Below, one piece after another: positions 18,971-27,084 of a stretch of 64,000 nt of DNA; the stretch's first letter is position 1, and each line of letters opens with the position of its first letter. Under the pieces are notes generated by a model. The model did not search any database. It had not been told where the DNA came from and was given only the letters and a program-made list of their open reading frames with translations. This DNA comes from AC-32 sp963766375 (GTDB lineage: Bacteria; Actinomycetota; Thermoleophilia; Gaiellales; Gaiellaceae): the NCBI GenBank assembly GCA_963766375.1, contig CAVXZG010000015.1:119533-183532 (forward strand). The letters are read 5' to 3'. The translations under genes and the position numbers were made by a program.

Positions 18971-19840
18971 CTAGACCACGTCGGCGAAGCGCCGCTCCAT
19001 GCCGCGGAAGTAGAACGCACCGCTCACAGAGCAGCAGCGCTGACGCCGACCGAGAGCGCGACCATCCCGACCGGCGGGGCGGGCCCCGATGAGCGCCCAG
19101 CGGAAGAACTCGATCGCGCCGGCCATCGGGTTCAGTCCGAGCAGGACGTTCCACGGGGATCGAGGCCGTTCACCGAGTAGGCGATCGGCGTCGCGAGCAG
19201 CCCGAGCTGCAGGGCGACCGGGACGACGTAGCGGACGTCGCGGTAGGTCACGTTGAGCGCCGCGAGCCAGAGCGACATCCCGAGCGCGGTCGCGAGCGAC
19301 GAGCAGGAAGATCAGCGGCGGCAAGACGATCCAGACCCCCGGCGCGATGCCGTAGGAGGCCATCACGATCAGGAGCACGCGAAGCCGACAGCGAAGTCGG
19401 GCAGGCCCGAGAAGGTGCTCGCGACCGGGATCACGAGCCGCGGGAAGTAGACCTTGGTCAGCAGGTTCGCATTCGCGACGAGCGAGAGCGACGCGAGCGA
19501 CAATGCGTTGGCGAAGAACGAGCCAGGGCACGAGGCCGGCGAGCGAGAAGACCGGGTACGGAATCGCGCCGGAGGAGATGTTCGCGACCCGGTTGAAGAA
19601 GATCGTGAAGAAGACGACCGTCAGGAACGGCTGCAGCACGGCCCAGGTAACGCCGAGCGCCGTCTGCTTGTAGCGCACCTTCACGTCGCGCCAGGCGAGG
19701 AAGTAGAGGAGCTCCCGGGCCTCCCGCAGCTCGCAGGCGAGCGAGGGCCAGCCGCTCGAGGGCTCGATGACGATCTCGTCGTCGCGAGTCGCTGGGGCCC
19801 GCCGCCGGGGCGGGCTGGATGCGGATGTCTGTGCTGTCAT
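18971..19840 (-). pseudogene. wzm: Wzm-like polysaccharide ABC exporter permease, frameshifted
   Basis: The ATG at 19840 gives a cytoplasmic N-terminus, the family motif YFLAWRDVKVRYKQTALGV at about residues 48–66, and membrane helices AVLQPFLTVVFFTIFF and VFSLAGLVPWLV. After about residue 112 the frame breaks several times (near 19520, 19380, 19300, 19160 and 19060), though other frames hold the expected hydrophobic helices and NPMAGAIEFFRWAL near the C-terminus. Corrected length would be about 290 residues. It is the inner-membrane channel for the neighbouring Wzt ATPase. Confidence 0.78.
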
Positions 19841-19946
19841 GTACGCCTCTTGCGAATCGTAGTGGCCGATCCCCGCCCGTCACCTTCGCCCGCAAGCGTA
19901 TGAGGCCGATGCTGGCGCCGCCGCCCGGCGCGGACCGTCGCGCCCG

Positions 19947-20916
19947 GTGAGGCGCCGACCGTTCTCGATCGTGATCGCCGCGTACCAGGCTGCCGCGACG
20001 ATCGGCGAGGCGCTCGCCTCGGCCTTGGCTCAGACACTGCCTGCCGTCGGATGTCGTCGTCTGCGACGACGGCTCGACGGACGACCTCGACTCGGCGCTC
20101 GCGCCCTACCTCGACCGGATCATCCTCTTGCGCCAGGAGAACGGCGGTGAGGGCGCGGCCAAGACCGCCGCCGCCCGTGCGGCGCGCGGCGAGTTCGTCG
20201 TGTTCCTCGACGCCGACGATGTCTACCTGCCCGAGCGGCTCGAGGCTCTCGCCGAGCTCGCGGCGGCGCGGCCGGACCTCGACGTGCTGACGACGGATGC
20301 GATCCTCGAGGTCGACGGCGAAGGCGGTGCGCCGCTGCTACGACGAGGGCTGGACGTTCGAGATCAACGACCAGCGAGGCGCGATCCTCCAGCGAAACTT
20401 CGTCTTCGGCCTCGCCGCGGTGCGCAGGCAGAGCTTCCTCGCCGCCGGCGGCTTCGACGAGTCGCTCCGGTACGCGACGGACTGGGATCTCTGGTGCCGG
20501 CTGATCCTGGACGGATCGCGGGTCGGGCTCGTCGCCGAGCCGCTCGCCCGCTACCGGCTCGACCCGACGGCCTCTCCGCCCAGCGCGCGGCCCTTCTGCG
20601 TGGCCGTTGTCACGTGCTCGAGAAGGCAGCGGCGCGAACCGACCTGAAGCCGGCCGAGCGACGTCGAGTCGATCGCGCCCTCACCGCGGAGCGGCGTGAG
20701 GCCCTCCTCGCCGAGGCGCACGAGGCACTGATTCGAAAGGCCTCACACGCACGTGGGCTTGCAGCTGCGGGTCGCGGTCGCCCGTCGATGCCATTTGGCA
20801 CCAGGCTCAAGGCGATCGTCGCGGCGGTGGCTCCGGGCCTCGCGGCGCGGCGGCTGAGGCAGGCGCGTGCGCTCCACGGCGTTCCCGGCCCAGCCGGCGT
20901 GCGATTGCCGCTCTGA
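19947..20916 (+). pseudogene. Glycosyltransferase family 2, frameshifted
   Basis: The GTG at 19947 begins FSIVIAAYQAAATIGEALAS. The pieces in order are CDDGSTDDLDSAL, EFVVFLDADDVYLPERLEAL, GWTFEINDQRGAILQRNF, GGFDESLRYATDWDLWCRL and a helical C-terminal tail ending at 20916. Breaks lie near 20050, 20330 and 20580. The order and motifs parallel the GT2 at 16734–17633 closely, and the two may be paralogues. It is divergent from Wzm, with 106 bases between the starts. Confidence 0.78.
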
Positions 20917-20919
20917 GCA

Positions 20920-22108
20920 AGAGCCACCGCTCCCAGCGCGCGGGGCGGCTGCTCGCCCGTGAGGAGCTTCCAGCCGAACGAGAGGCGGCTGTCCCAGGAC
21001 TTCACGCTGACCCGCCGGAGCGGAACGGATCGGAACCGGCCCCGTTGCGGCCGGGCTGCGTCGTGAACGCGAACGCATACCCGGCGGCGCGTACCAGCGC
21101 GCGCTCGCGTGGCCCTTGGCGGCCGTGCGGATAGGCAAAGGCAACGGTGTGACGCCGGCTGCCGGCGAAGATCGTCGCCTGAACCGCGGACCTCCTCCTC
21201 GGCCACGGCGTCGGAAACGGTGGGCAGATCCGCGTGCGTGCGACTGTGGGCGCCTAGCTCGACACCAGCCGCGGCCAGCGCGGTCGAGCTCGTCCCAGCC
21301 GGCCACCTGCTCGTCGTCGAGCCAGTGCGCGCGCTCGCCGACCGCTCCCGTGGGAACGAACAACTGGCGGATGCGCCCAGGCGTGCCGGCGAAGTGGCTC
21401 GACGACGTCTCGGAACGCATCGTCGACCGTCACGAGCACGCTGCGGCGCGGGAACGGCGTGCCCGCCGGGCCCGTGGCAGGCAGCAAGCTCCTTCATCGT
21501 CAGCGGATGAAAGCGAAGTCGGCGCAGCATGCGCATCTGCCGGTCGAAGCGCTGCCAGGGGACGTCGAGGCGCTCCTGGTCCGGCTTCAGCTCGCCGGCC
21601 AACCGGTGGTACAGGAGCACGCTGTACCCGCGTGTCAGCAAGCGCCACTCCTCGACCGTCGCCTCCGCGCGGGCGCCCGACCAAAACGCGACATCCAGCG
21701 CGACGGCTTTCCGGGGGACTGCAAGCGCGAGGCGGCGGGCCGCGCGACCGCGCGCGCTCGAGTCGAACCAGCGGCCGACGGTCAGTTCGCCGAGCAGAGA
21801 CGGGTCGGCGCGCCAGGCGCGGATAGACGAGATTCCCCAGTCGCGGCACAGGTCGCGCAAAGCGGCCGGCGTCGCCAGGGCTCAGGCTCGCCCCAGCGAA
21901 CGCGGGCCCCAAGCCGGCGGAGGCGGATCGCGAGAGCCTCTGCGCCCCCGGGGCCGTCGGGCAGGCCGCTTGCATGCTGAGCGAGCGTTTCGGTCGGCCC
22001 TGTCACGCGCACCACCAACCCGGTGGGCGCGTTCGCGCCGTCGTCGTGCAGGAGCCGCACCCGGTGGAGCTCGAAGACCTCTTCCTCCAGCGAGGGTGTG
22101 TCGCTCAC
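20920..22108 (-). pseudogene. Polysaccharide deacetylase (NodB domain) with an extra N-terminal region, frameshifted
   Basis: The GTG at 22108 starts SDTPSLEEEVFELHRVRLL. An N-terminal region of about 150 residues of unknown type precedes YSVLLYHRLAG, RRSVLVTVDDAFRDVVEPL (the NodB motif with the DD pair), VELGAHSRTHADLP (motif 2, HxxxH-like) and, near the C-terminus, VSVKSWDSRLSFGWKLLTG. Breaks lie near 21890, 21450, 21390, 21290 and 21170. The precise 3' end is uncertain. The enzyme would remove acetyl groups from a glycan in the envelope, which fits the locus. Confidence 0.68.
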
Positions 22109-22239
22109 GGTTGGCTGACAGGCTACGCGACTCGCAGGACCGATTTGCCACGCGGCCACGTTGGCCGCGGCGACTTCTACGTGGCATAGATTGCGGCTGG
22201 TGCTGACACGGCATTCGCCTCCTTGCCCGGCCGTAGCCG

Positions 22240-22845
22240 ATGACTGAGCGGTCGCTTGCCCGCGAGCTCGCCGAGGCGATCTCCTCGGGCGAGGTCGTGC
22301 CCGGGTCCGGCTGGGTCGCCGCCGTCTCCGCCGCGCTGGCTGCCGCGCTCGTGGCCAAGGCCGCCAAGCGCTCCGAGGGCTGGAGCGAGTCGGCCGGCGC
22401 CCGCGCGCAGGCGATCGAGCTGCGCGACCGGTTGCTCGCGCTCGCCGAGCAGGATGCGCTGGCCTACGAGACGGCGCTGACCTCGCTCGAGCGGCGTGAC
22501 GCCGGGCTCGCGCGCTCGCTGGCCAAGGCGGCCGAGGTCCCGCTCACGATCGGCGAGACGGCCGCCGACACCGCGCTGCTCGCGGCCGAGGCAGCCGAGC
22601 GCGCCGACGGCTCGGCCCGCGCCGACGCCGCGGCCGCGGCCTGCCTGGCCGCCGGGGCGGCACAGGCCGCTCGGAGGCTCGTCGAGGTCAACCTGGCGAC
22701 GGGGCCCGACGACGATCGGCTCGCTCGGGCCGGCCACGCCGCCGATGCGGCCGCGGAAGCGGCTCAGCGAGCTCTCGCCGACCGAGCCATAGACAGCGCG
22801 TTCTCTGGCTCGAGCCAATCTGCGAGATCACTCGGCTTCGACTGA
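22240..22845 (+). CDS. Cyclodeaminase/cyclohydrolase family protein (FTCD C-terminal domain-like)
   Basis: This 201-residue all-helical protein has the family signature VVPGSGWVAAVSAALAAALV at residues 19–38, and later ALAEQDALAYETALTSLE and a long Ala-rich C-terminal helix bundle. The fold matches formiminotetrahydrofolate cyclodeaminase and bacterial FchA, which act in folate C1 metabolism. In the family the PGGG motif is more common; PGSG is seen here. No histidine or folate gene is adjacent, so the assignment is to the family only. Confidence 0.75.
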   Translation: MTERSLARELAEAISSGEVVPGSGWVAAVSAALAAALVAKAAKRSEGWSESAGARAQAIELRDRLLALAEQDALAYETALTSLERRDAGLARSLAKAAEVPLTIGETAADTALLAAEAAERADGSARADAAAAACLAAGAAQAARRLVEVNLATGPDDDRLARAGHAADAAAEAAQRALADRAIDSAFSGSSQSARSLGFD

Positions 22846-22854
22846 CCGTCCACG

Positions 22855-23799
22855 TTGCTCGCGGCGAGCTTCTTCGCCCGCAGGCTCGAACAAGTCGGGC
22901 TGCGGATCTCGGCTGCCGGAGACGGTGATCGTGCTGCTGACCGCGCTGGCGGCCGATGCGCCTGAGCTCGCCTCGGCGATCGCGAGCTCTCGTCAAGGGA
23001 GCGGCGCGGCCGTCGGGGTCGTGCGTCGTCCTCGGCTCGCAACGTGTTCAACCTCGGCGGCGATGCTGGGCCTGCAGCGCGGCTGATCTGGCGGCCGGAT
23101 CCGCGCTCCACCGGGAAGCGCTGGCGGTCGAGGGCGCGGTCGGCCTGGCGCGTGACGTTCTCGTTGCCGGCCGCTCGTGACGCGGGCTGTTCGGCGCGAC
23201 CGTCGACGCTCGTCCTGCTCGCGCTCGTCCTGCTCCCCTCATGCTGCTGCTCTCGCTCGCCCCCACGCGCGTCGACGTTCCGGCGTCGTCGGGGTTCTTC
23301 GGCGAGAGCCATCGGGCTCGACCATCGAGTGCCGCCGGCGAGGCGCTGCTCGTGCCGGCGCTGACGCTGCCTGCCGGCGCCTCGCGCTGATCGTCGCCGG
23401 GGCGACCGGGATGGTGACCGCGGCGCTCGACCTGGCCGATCGCTGGAGCCTGCCCGATGTGATCGTCGGCACCGTCGTCCTCGCGATCCTGACGAGCCTG
23501 CCGAACGCGTTCACCGCGCTCCGGCTCGCGCTCAGGGCCGCGGCTCGGCGCTGGTGAGCGAGACGCTCAACAGCAACACGATCATCCTGCGTCGGCGGGC
23601 TGGCGATTCCCGCGCTCTTCGTCAGCGCGGCTCCGCGTCGGCGATGACGCTGTTCGATCTCGCCTGGCTCGTGGCGATGACGGTCGCCGTGGTCGCTGCT
23701 GCTCGGGCGGCGAGAGGGCATCGGCCGGATCCTGCGGCGCCGTCGATACTGGTGCTCTACGCCGTGTTCGTCGTCGTGCAGATCGCCTCGTCTACCGAC
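22855..23799 (+). pseudogene. Sodium/calcium exchanger (CaCA family) membrane protein, heavily frameshifted
   Basis: Fragments in successive frames give the two alpha repeats of a CaCA antiporter. The first has LPETVIVLLTALAADAPELASAI, then VVLGS…VFNL. The second has VIVGTVVLAILTSLPNAFTA, then SETLNSNTI. Hydrophobic stretches LVLLALVLLP and LAWLVAMTVAVVAAARAA lie between and after them. At least six indels are needed to join them. In the uncorrected sequence the last fragment (VLYAVFVVVQIASSTD) reads without a stop into DNA polymerase IV. The start near 22855 (TTG) is a guess. Confidence 0.6.
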
Positions 23800-24852
23800 G
23801 TGATCGTCGCGCATCTCGACCTGGACGCCTTCTTCGCGGCCGTGGAGGAGCTGGAGGCGCCCGAGCTGCGCAAGAAGCCGCTCGTGGTCGGCGGCGACCC
23901 GCACGGGCGCGGGGTGGTCGCGACGGCCAACTACGTCGCGCGCCGGTACGGGATCCATTCGGCGATGTCCTGCGCGGAGGCCCTGCGCCGCTGCCCGCAG
24001 GCGGTCTTCGTCACCCCGCGGAAGCGGCTCTACTCGGACTATTCGAAGGTGGTCTGGAATGCGGTGCGGGAGGTCGTGCCGACGGTCGAGCGGACCGGGA
24101 TCGACGAGGGCTACCTGGACGTGGGCGAGGTGGCGCCGAACTTCGCGCGGGCCCGCGCCGTCGCGGAGGCGGTGCAGGCGGCTGTGCGCGGCGCGACCAG
24201 CCTCTCGTGCTCGCTCGGCGTCTCGAGCTGCAAGGTCGTCTCCAAGATTGCGAGCGACCGGCGCAAGCCCGGCGGGATCACGGTGGTGCCGGCCGGCAAG
24301 GAGGCGTCATTCCTTGCGCCGTTTCCGGTGCGTCGCCTGCCGGGCGTTGGCCCTCGCGCGGAGGAGCGGCTCGGCCGCGGCGGGGTCGAGACGATCGGTG
24401 CCCTCGCGGCGCTCGAGGACGAGCAGCTGCGCGGCCTGCTCCCGGGCAAGCTCGGCCCGCTGCTGCGCGACCGCGCGCGCGGGATCGACCCGCGGCGGCT
24501 CGACCTGACCTCGGAGACGGTCTCGGTCAGCGCCGAGGAGACGTTCGCGCGCGACGTGGCCGACGTCGAGCGGCTCCAGGAGGAGCTGCAGCGCCTCGCC
24601 CAGCACGTCGCCGAGCGGCTCGAGGCCGCGGGCCAGACCGGCAGGACCGTGACGACGAAGGTGCGCTACACGGACTTCTCGATCCGCTCACGCTCGACCT
24701 CGCTGCCGGTCGGCACCGACGACGCGGGCCGAATCTGGGAGTTGGCGTGCGCCTGCCTCGACCGCGCGCTCGCCGACCGGCCGGGAGCGCTACGCCTCGT
24801 CGGCGTCGGAGTCTCGGGCCTGGAGGCGCACCGCCAGCTCGAGCTTGTCTAG
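23800..24852 (+). CDS. dinB: DNA polymerase IV (Y family)
   Basis: This 350-residue Y-family polymerase starts at the GTG at 23800. Metal residues lie in VAHLDLDAFFAAVEEL and in TGIDEGYLDVG (the usual SIDEAYLD). SCSLGVSSCKVVSKIASDRRKPGG and the HhH motif RLPGVGPRAEERL follow. The little-finger domain (VSAEETFARDVADVE to ALRLVGVGVSGLE) ends the protein. No beta-clamp motif is obvious at the C-terminus. DinB performs error-prone translesion synthesis. Its last four bases overlap the convergent CBS gene. Confidence 0.9.
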   Translation: MIVAHLDLDAFFAAVEELEAPELRKKPLVVGGDPHGRGVVATANYVARRYGIHSAMSCAEALRRCPQAVFVTPRKRLYSDYSKVVWNAVREVVPTVERTGIDEGYLDVGEVAPNFARARAVAEAVQAAVRGATSLSCSLGVSSCKVVSKIASDRRKPGGITVVPAGKEASFLAPFPVRRLPGVGPRAEERLGRGGVETIGALAALEDEQLRGLLPGKLGPLLRDRARGIDPRRLDLTSETVSVSAEETFARDVADVERLQEELQRLAQHVAERLEAAGQTGRTVTTKVRYTDFSIRSRSTSLPVGTDDAGRIWELACACLDRALADRPGALRLVGVGVSGLEAHRQLELV

Positions 24853-25226
24853 TCCTCTTCCGTGCTCCAGCGGGCAACGTCGCGGATGCTGACGATCCCG
24901 ATCGTGTGGTCCTCCTCGACGATCGGGATGTGCCGGAACCGGTTCTCGAGCATGATCTCCGCCGCCTCGCTCGCGGCGGCGTCCCTCGTCAGCGTGATCG
25001 GGTCGGGGGTCATCCACTCGCGGACTCGTGCTTCGCTCGTGTGCACGCGGCCGGCGACCGCGCGCGTCAGGTCGCGTTCGGTGACGATCCCGATCATGCG
25101 GCCGTAATCGGAGACCACCGCCGAGCTGACGCCGAGCTCGACCATCTTCTGCGCGGTCTCGCCGATCGTGTCCTCGGGCGCGACGGTCAGGACCTCGCTC
25201 GTCATCAGTTCTCCGACGGTGCTCAC
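24849..25226 (-). CDS. CBS-domain pair protein
   Basis: This 125-residue protein consists of two CBS motifs and nothing else. The first runs from VGELMTSEVLTVAPEDTI to IGIVTERDLTRAVAGR, and the second from VREWMTPDPITLTRDAAASE to IGIVSIRDVARWS. Tandem CBS domains bind adenine nucleotides (AMP, ATP, SAM) and act as energy sensors, either alone or on a partner. ATG at 25226. It lies 20 bases upstream of the FMN reductase stop, on the same strand, and could be the last gene of the yceI–FMN reductase transcript. Confidence 0.88.
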   Translation of the reverse strand: MSTVGELMTSEVLTVAPEDTIGETAQKMVELGVSSAVVSDYGRMIGIVTERDLTRAVAGRVHTSEARVREWMTPDPITLTRDAAASEAAEIMLENRFRHIPIVEEDHTIGIVSIRDVARWSTEED

Positions 25227-25245
25227 GCGGCGAGAGTACTACGCG

Positions 25246-25794
25246 TTAGGCCGCGACGAGCGCGCGTGTGTGCGTGAGCACGGCGAGGAGCTCGCGGATC
25301 TCCGCGCGCGTCTCCTCGTCCACGAGCTCCCCGTTCTCGTCGAAGCGCAGGTACGCCTCGGAGACGAGCACCTCGGGCTGCTGCACCACGAGCGCGCCCG
25401 GGAACTCGAGCGCGTCCCGCAGCTGCTGCTGGGCGCGGGCCGTGCCGGCGAAGCCGGTCGTGGCGCCCATGATCGCGACGGGCTTGCCGGCGAGCGGAGA
25501 CGCGAGCGCCGGGCGCGAGGCCCAGTCGATCGCGTTCTTGAGCACGCCCGGGATCCCGCGGTTGTACTCGGGAGTCGCGATCACGATCGCATCTGCGCGC
25601 CGGATCGCGTCCTTGAGCTCCGTGACGGACTCGGGATCGCCGGCAGCCTCGAGGTCGCCGTCGTAGAACGGCAATCCGCGCAGGTCGTGCTCCACGAGCT
25701 CGACGCCCTCGGGCGCGAGCTCGCGTGCGGCGCGGAGGAGGCCCCGGTTGTAGGAGCCCTCGCGGAGGCTGCCGGCGATTCCCAGGAGGCGCAT
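25246..25794 (-). CDS. NADPH-dependent FMN reductase / quinone reductase-like flavoprotein
   Basis: This 182-residue flavodoxin-like protein has the FMN phosphate loop LLGIAGSLREGSYNRGLLRA at residues 3–22, the isoalloxazine-contacting ATPEYNRGIPGVLKNAIDW and the GATTGFAGTARAQQQLR segment. This is the NAD(P)H:FMN/quinone reductase (ChrR/YieF, SsuE-like) family. Start chosen: the ATG at 25794, five bases after the YceI stop, so the two are co-transcribed. Under MarR control (see the shared promoter), a detoxifying quinone or dye reductase role is plausible. Confidence 0.88.
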   Translation of the reverse strand: MRLLGIAGSLREGSYNRGLLRAARELAPEGVELVEHDLRGLPFYDGDLEAAGDPESVTELKDAIRRADAIVIATPEYNRGIPGVLKNAIDWASRPALASPLAGKPVAIMGATTGFAGTARAQQQLRDALEFPGALVVQQPEVLVSEAYLRFDENGELVDEETRAEIRELLAVLTHTRALVAA

Positions 25795-25799
25795 CTCCG

Positions 25800-26309
25800 T
25801 TACGCCTCTTCCTTCACGGCGGTGACGGCAGCCGTGACCTCGACCGTGAACGGGCCCCAGGAAAATTCGCCGCGAGCATCCACGACGAGCTGCTCGTTGC
25901 CGGTCTGGGTGCGAACACCAACGCCGCGGACCTTGCCCTCGAGCTCGACCTCGAGCGGCGCGTCCTTGACGATCAGATCGCCACGGACGAGGAAGCGCTC
26001 TGCGTCGAGCGGCTCGAGGGACTTCGAGGCGAAGTGGATCTCGGGGTACTTCTCGCCCTCGAGGAAGTCGGGGGAGAGGAGGTGGGCGTCGCGCTGCTCG
26101 TTGTCGGTGCGGAGGCCGGCGACACGGATCGTGCCCGTGATCGACGGCGCCTCGCCGCCTTCGAAGCGGCCCTCGACATCGGTGAAGCGGCCGCTGGCGG
26201 TGCTGAAGCCCTCGTTGGTGTCGGTGACCTGGAAGCCGACGCTCGTGTGAACGGGGTCGATCGCCCAGGTGCCGGTGGGGATGATCGTTGTGGTTTCGGT
26301 GGCTGACAT
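25800..26309 (-). CDS. YceI family isoprenoid-binding lipocalin-like protein
   Basis: This 169-residue protein has the YceI beta-barrel pattern: GTWAIDPVHTSVGFQVTD, then GRFTDVEGRF, DNEQRDAHLLSPDFLEGEKY and FASKSLEPLD. YceI proteins bind polyisoprenoids such as ubiquinone-like lipids. There is no signal peptide, so it is probably cytoplasmic. It is the first gene of a minus-strand unit and faces the marR gene across a 72-base AT-rich region. MarR-linked yceI genes are common in Actinobacteria. Confidence 0.9.
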   Translation of the reverse strand: MSATETTTIIPTGTWAIDPVHTSVGFQVTDTNEGFSTASGRFTDVEGRFEGGEAPSITGTIRVAGLRTDNEQRDAHLLSPDFLEGEKYPEIHFASKSLEPLDAERFLVRGDLIVKDAPLEVELEGKVRGVGVRTQTGNEQLVVDARGEFSWGPFTVEVTAAVTAVKEEA

Positions 26310-26381
26310 TGGCGTAATCCTTTCGATCGGGTATACTTGAGCTGTCAACAATATTAGCAAAGAAAGTTGCGCTGTCAAATA
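26310..26381. promoter_or_regulatory. Shared divergent promoter/operator for yceI and marR
   Basis: This is the most AT-rich stretch of the neighbourhood. The octamer GCTGTCAA occurs twice, at 26341 and 26371, exactly 30 bases (about three helical turns) apart. On the minus strand each contains TTGACA. The one nearer marR is followed 17 bases later by AATATT, giving a good sigma-70 promoter for yceI. GCAA-agaaag-TTGC, an inverted repeat, lies between the two copies. On the plus strand TATACT at 26332 could be the marR −10. The layout fits a MarR dimer binding over both promoters. Confidence 0.6.
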
Positions 26382-26870
26382 ATGAGCACTCAAGCATCTG
26401 AGCCACGAATCGCCCCAGCCACGCCGGATCAGCGCGCCTGGGTGAGCCTCACGCGCGCCCACGTCGCGGCCATGCGCCGTTTCAACGGTGAGCTCAGCTC
26501 GGCCCACGGGCTGACCATCAACGACTACGAGGTGCTGCTGCATCTCGCCCAGGCGCCGGAGCGGATGATGCGCCGCGTCGACCTGGCCAAGAGCGTGGTC
26601 CTCACACCGTCTGGGATCACGAGGCTGCTCGAAGGGCTCGAGCGCTGCGGCTATGTCGAGCGAGCGTCCTGCTCGAGCGACGCGAGGGTCACGTACGCGC
26701 TGCTGACCGACGAGGGCTACGAGAAGTTGCGCGAGGCCTCCGCGACCCACATCGAAGGCATCCGGAGCCACTTCGCAGGGCGCTTCTCGCCCGAGGAGCT
26801 GGAGACGCTGGGCGAACTGCTCTCCCGCCTTCCGCTCGCCGATGCCGCCGACGAAGCGTGCGGCGTCTAG
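26382..26870 (+). CDS. MarR family transcriptional regulator
   Basis: This 162-residue winged-helix regulator has the dimer helix RAWVSLTRAHVAAMRRFNGE, then LTINDYEVLLHLAQAP, recognition helix LTPSGITRLLEGLERCGYVE and wing SSDARVTYALLTDEG. The ATG at 26382 is chosen over an in-frame TTG at 26367 because the latter lies inside the operator repeat. It probably represses itself and the divergent yceI–FMN reductase–CBS unit, responding to a phenolic or oxidising ligand. This is inference from family and layout. Confidence 0.9.
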   Translation: MSTQASEPRIAPATPDQRAWVSLTRAHVAAMRRFNGELSSAHGLTINDYEVLLHLAQAPERMMRRVDLAKSVVLTPSGITRLLEGLERCGYVERASCSSDARVTYALLTDEGYEKLREASATHIEGIRSHFAGRFSPEELETLGELLSRLPLADAADEACGV

Positions 26871-26959
26871 GAGCTGAAAAACAAAAAGCTCGCAAAGAGC
26901 GCGAAGGCGTTCGTCGGGGGTCTTGTCGGGCCGTGTCCCTCCGGCTAGGTTGCCTCTTG

Positions 26960-27070
26960 CGCCGAGCACGGAGCGCGAGTAGGTCGAAGCTCAGCCGAGA
27001 GGCCGTACGCGGAAGCGGAAGGTCAGTCGGCAGGGTGGACGAAAGCGAAACCGGCTCGGCGAATTTTTTT
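26960..27070 (+). ncRNA. Structured RNA, copy A, in the nhaA leader
   Basis: An eight-base closing stem pairs CGCCGAGC (26960–26967) with GCTCGGCG (27054–27061) and is followed by AA and seven T. Inside are hairpins with GNRA-like loops: GCC-GAGA-GGC, CGC-GGAA-GCG and a stem around C-GAAA-G. A second copy on the minus strand at 32549–32673 shares GCGAGTAGGT, GTACGCGG, GGTGGACGAAAGCG and AACCGGCTCGG, and changes both sides of the closing stem together. The T run ends 14 bases before the GTG of nhaA, so it can act as a leader regulator or be a terminated small RNA. I do not recognise the class; riboswitches that sense Na+ or Li+ are known upstream of nhaA genes. Confidence 0.65.
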
Positions 27071-27084
27071 GGTCCGATACAGCC

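Noticed and set aside
17701..22108. Genuine pseudogene island from horizontal transfer
   Set aside because: All broken genes keep motif order, adjacent starts and stops, and the base composition of the surroundings. No mobile element is present. Sequence error is simpler, though not proven.
26960..27070. RNase P RNA, tmRNA or SRP RNA as identity of the structured RNA
   Set aside because: None of the universal core sequences that I know for these RNAs are present, and the element is too short for RNase P or tmRNA and occurs twice.
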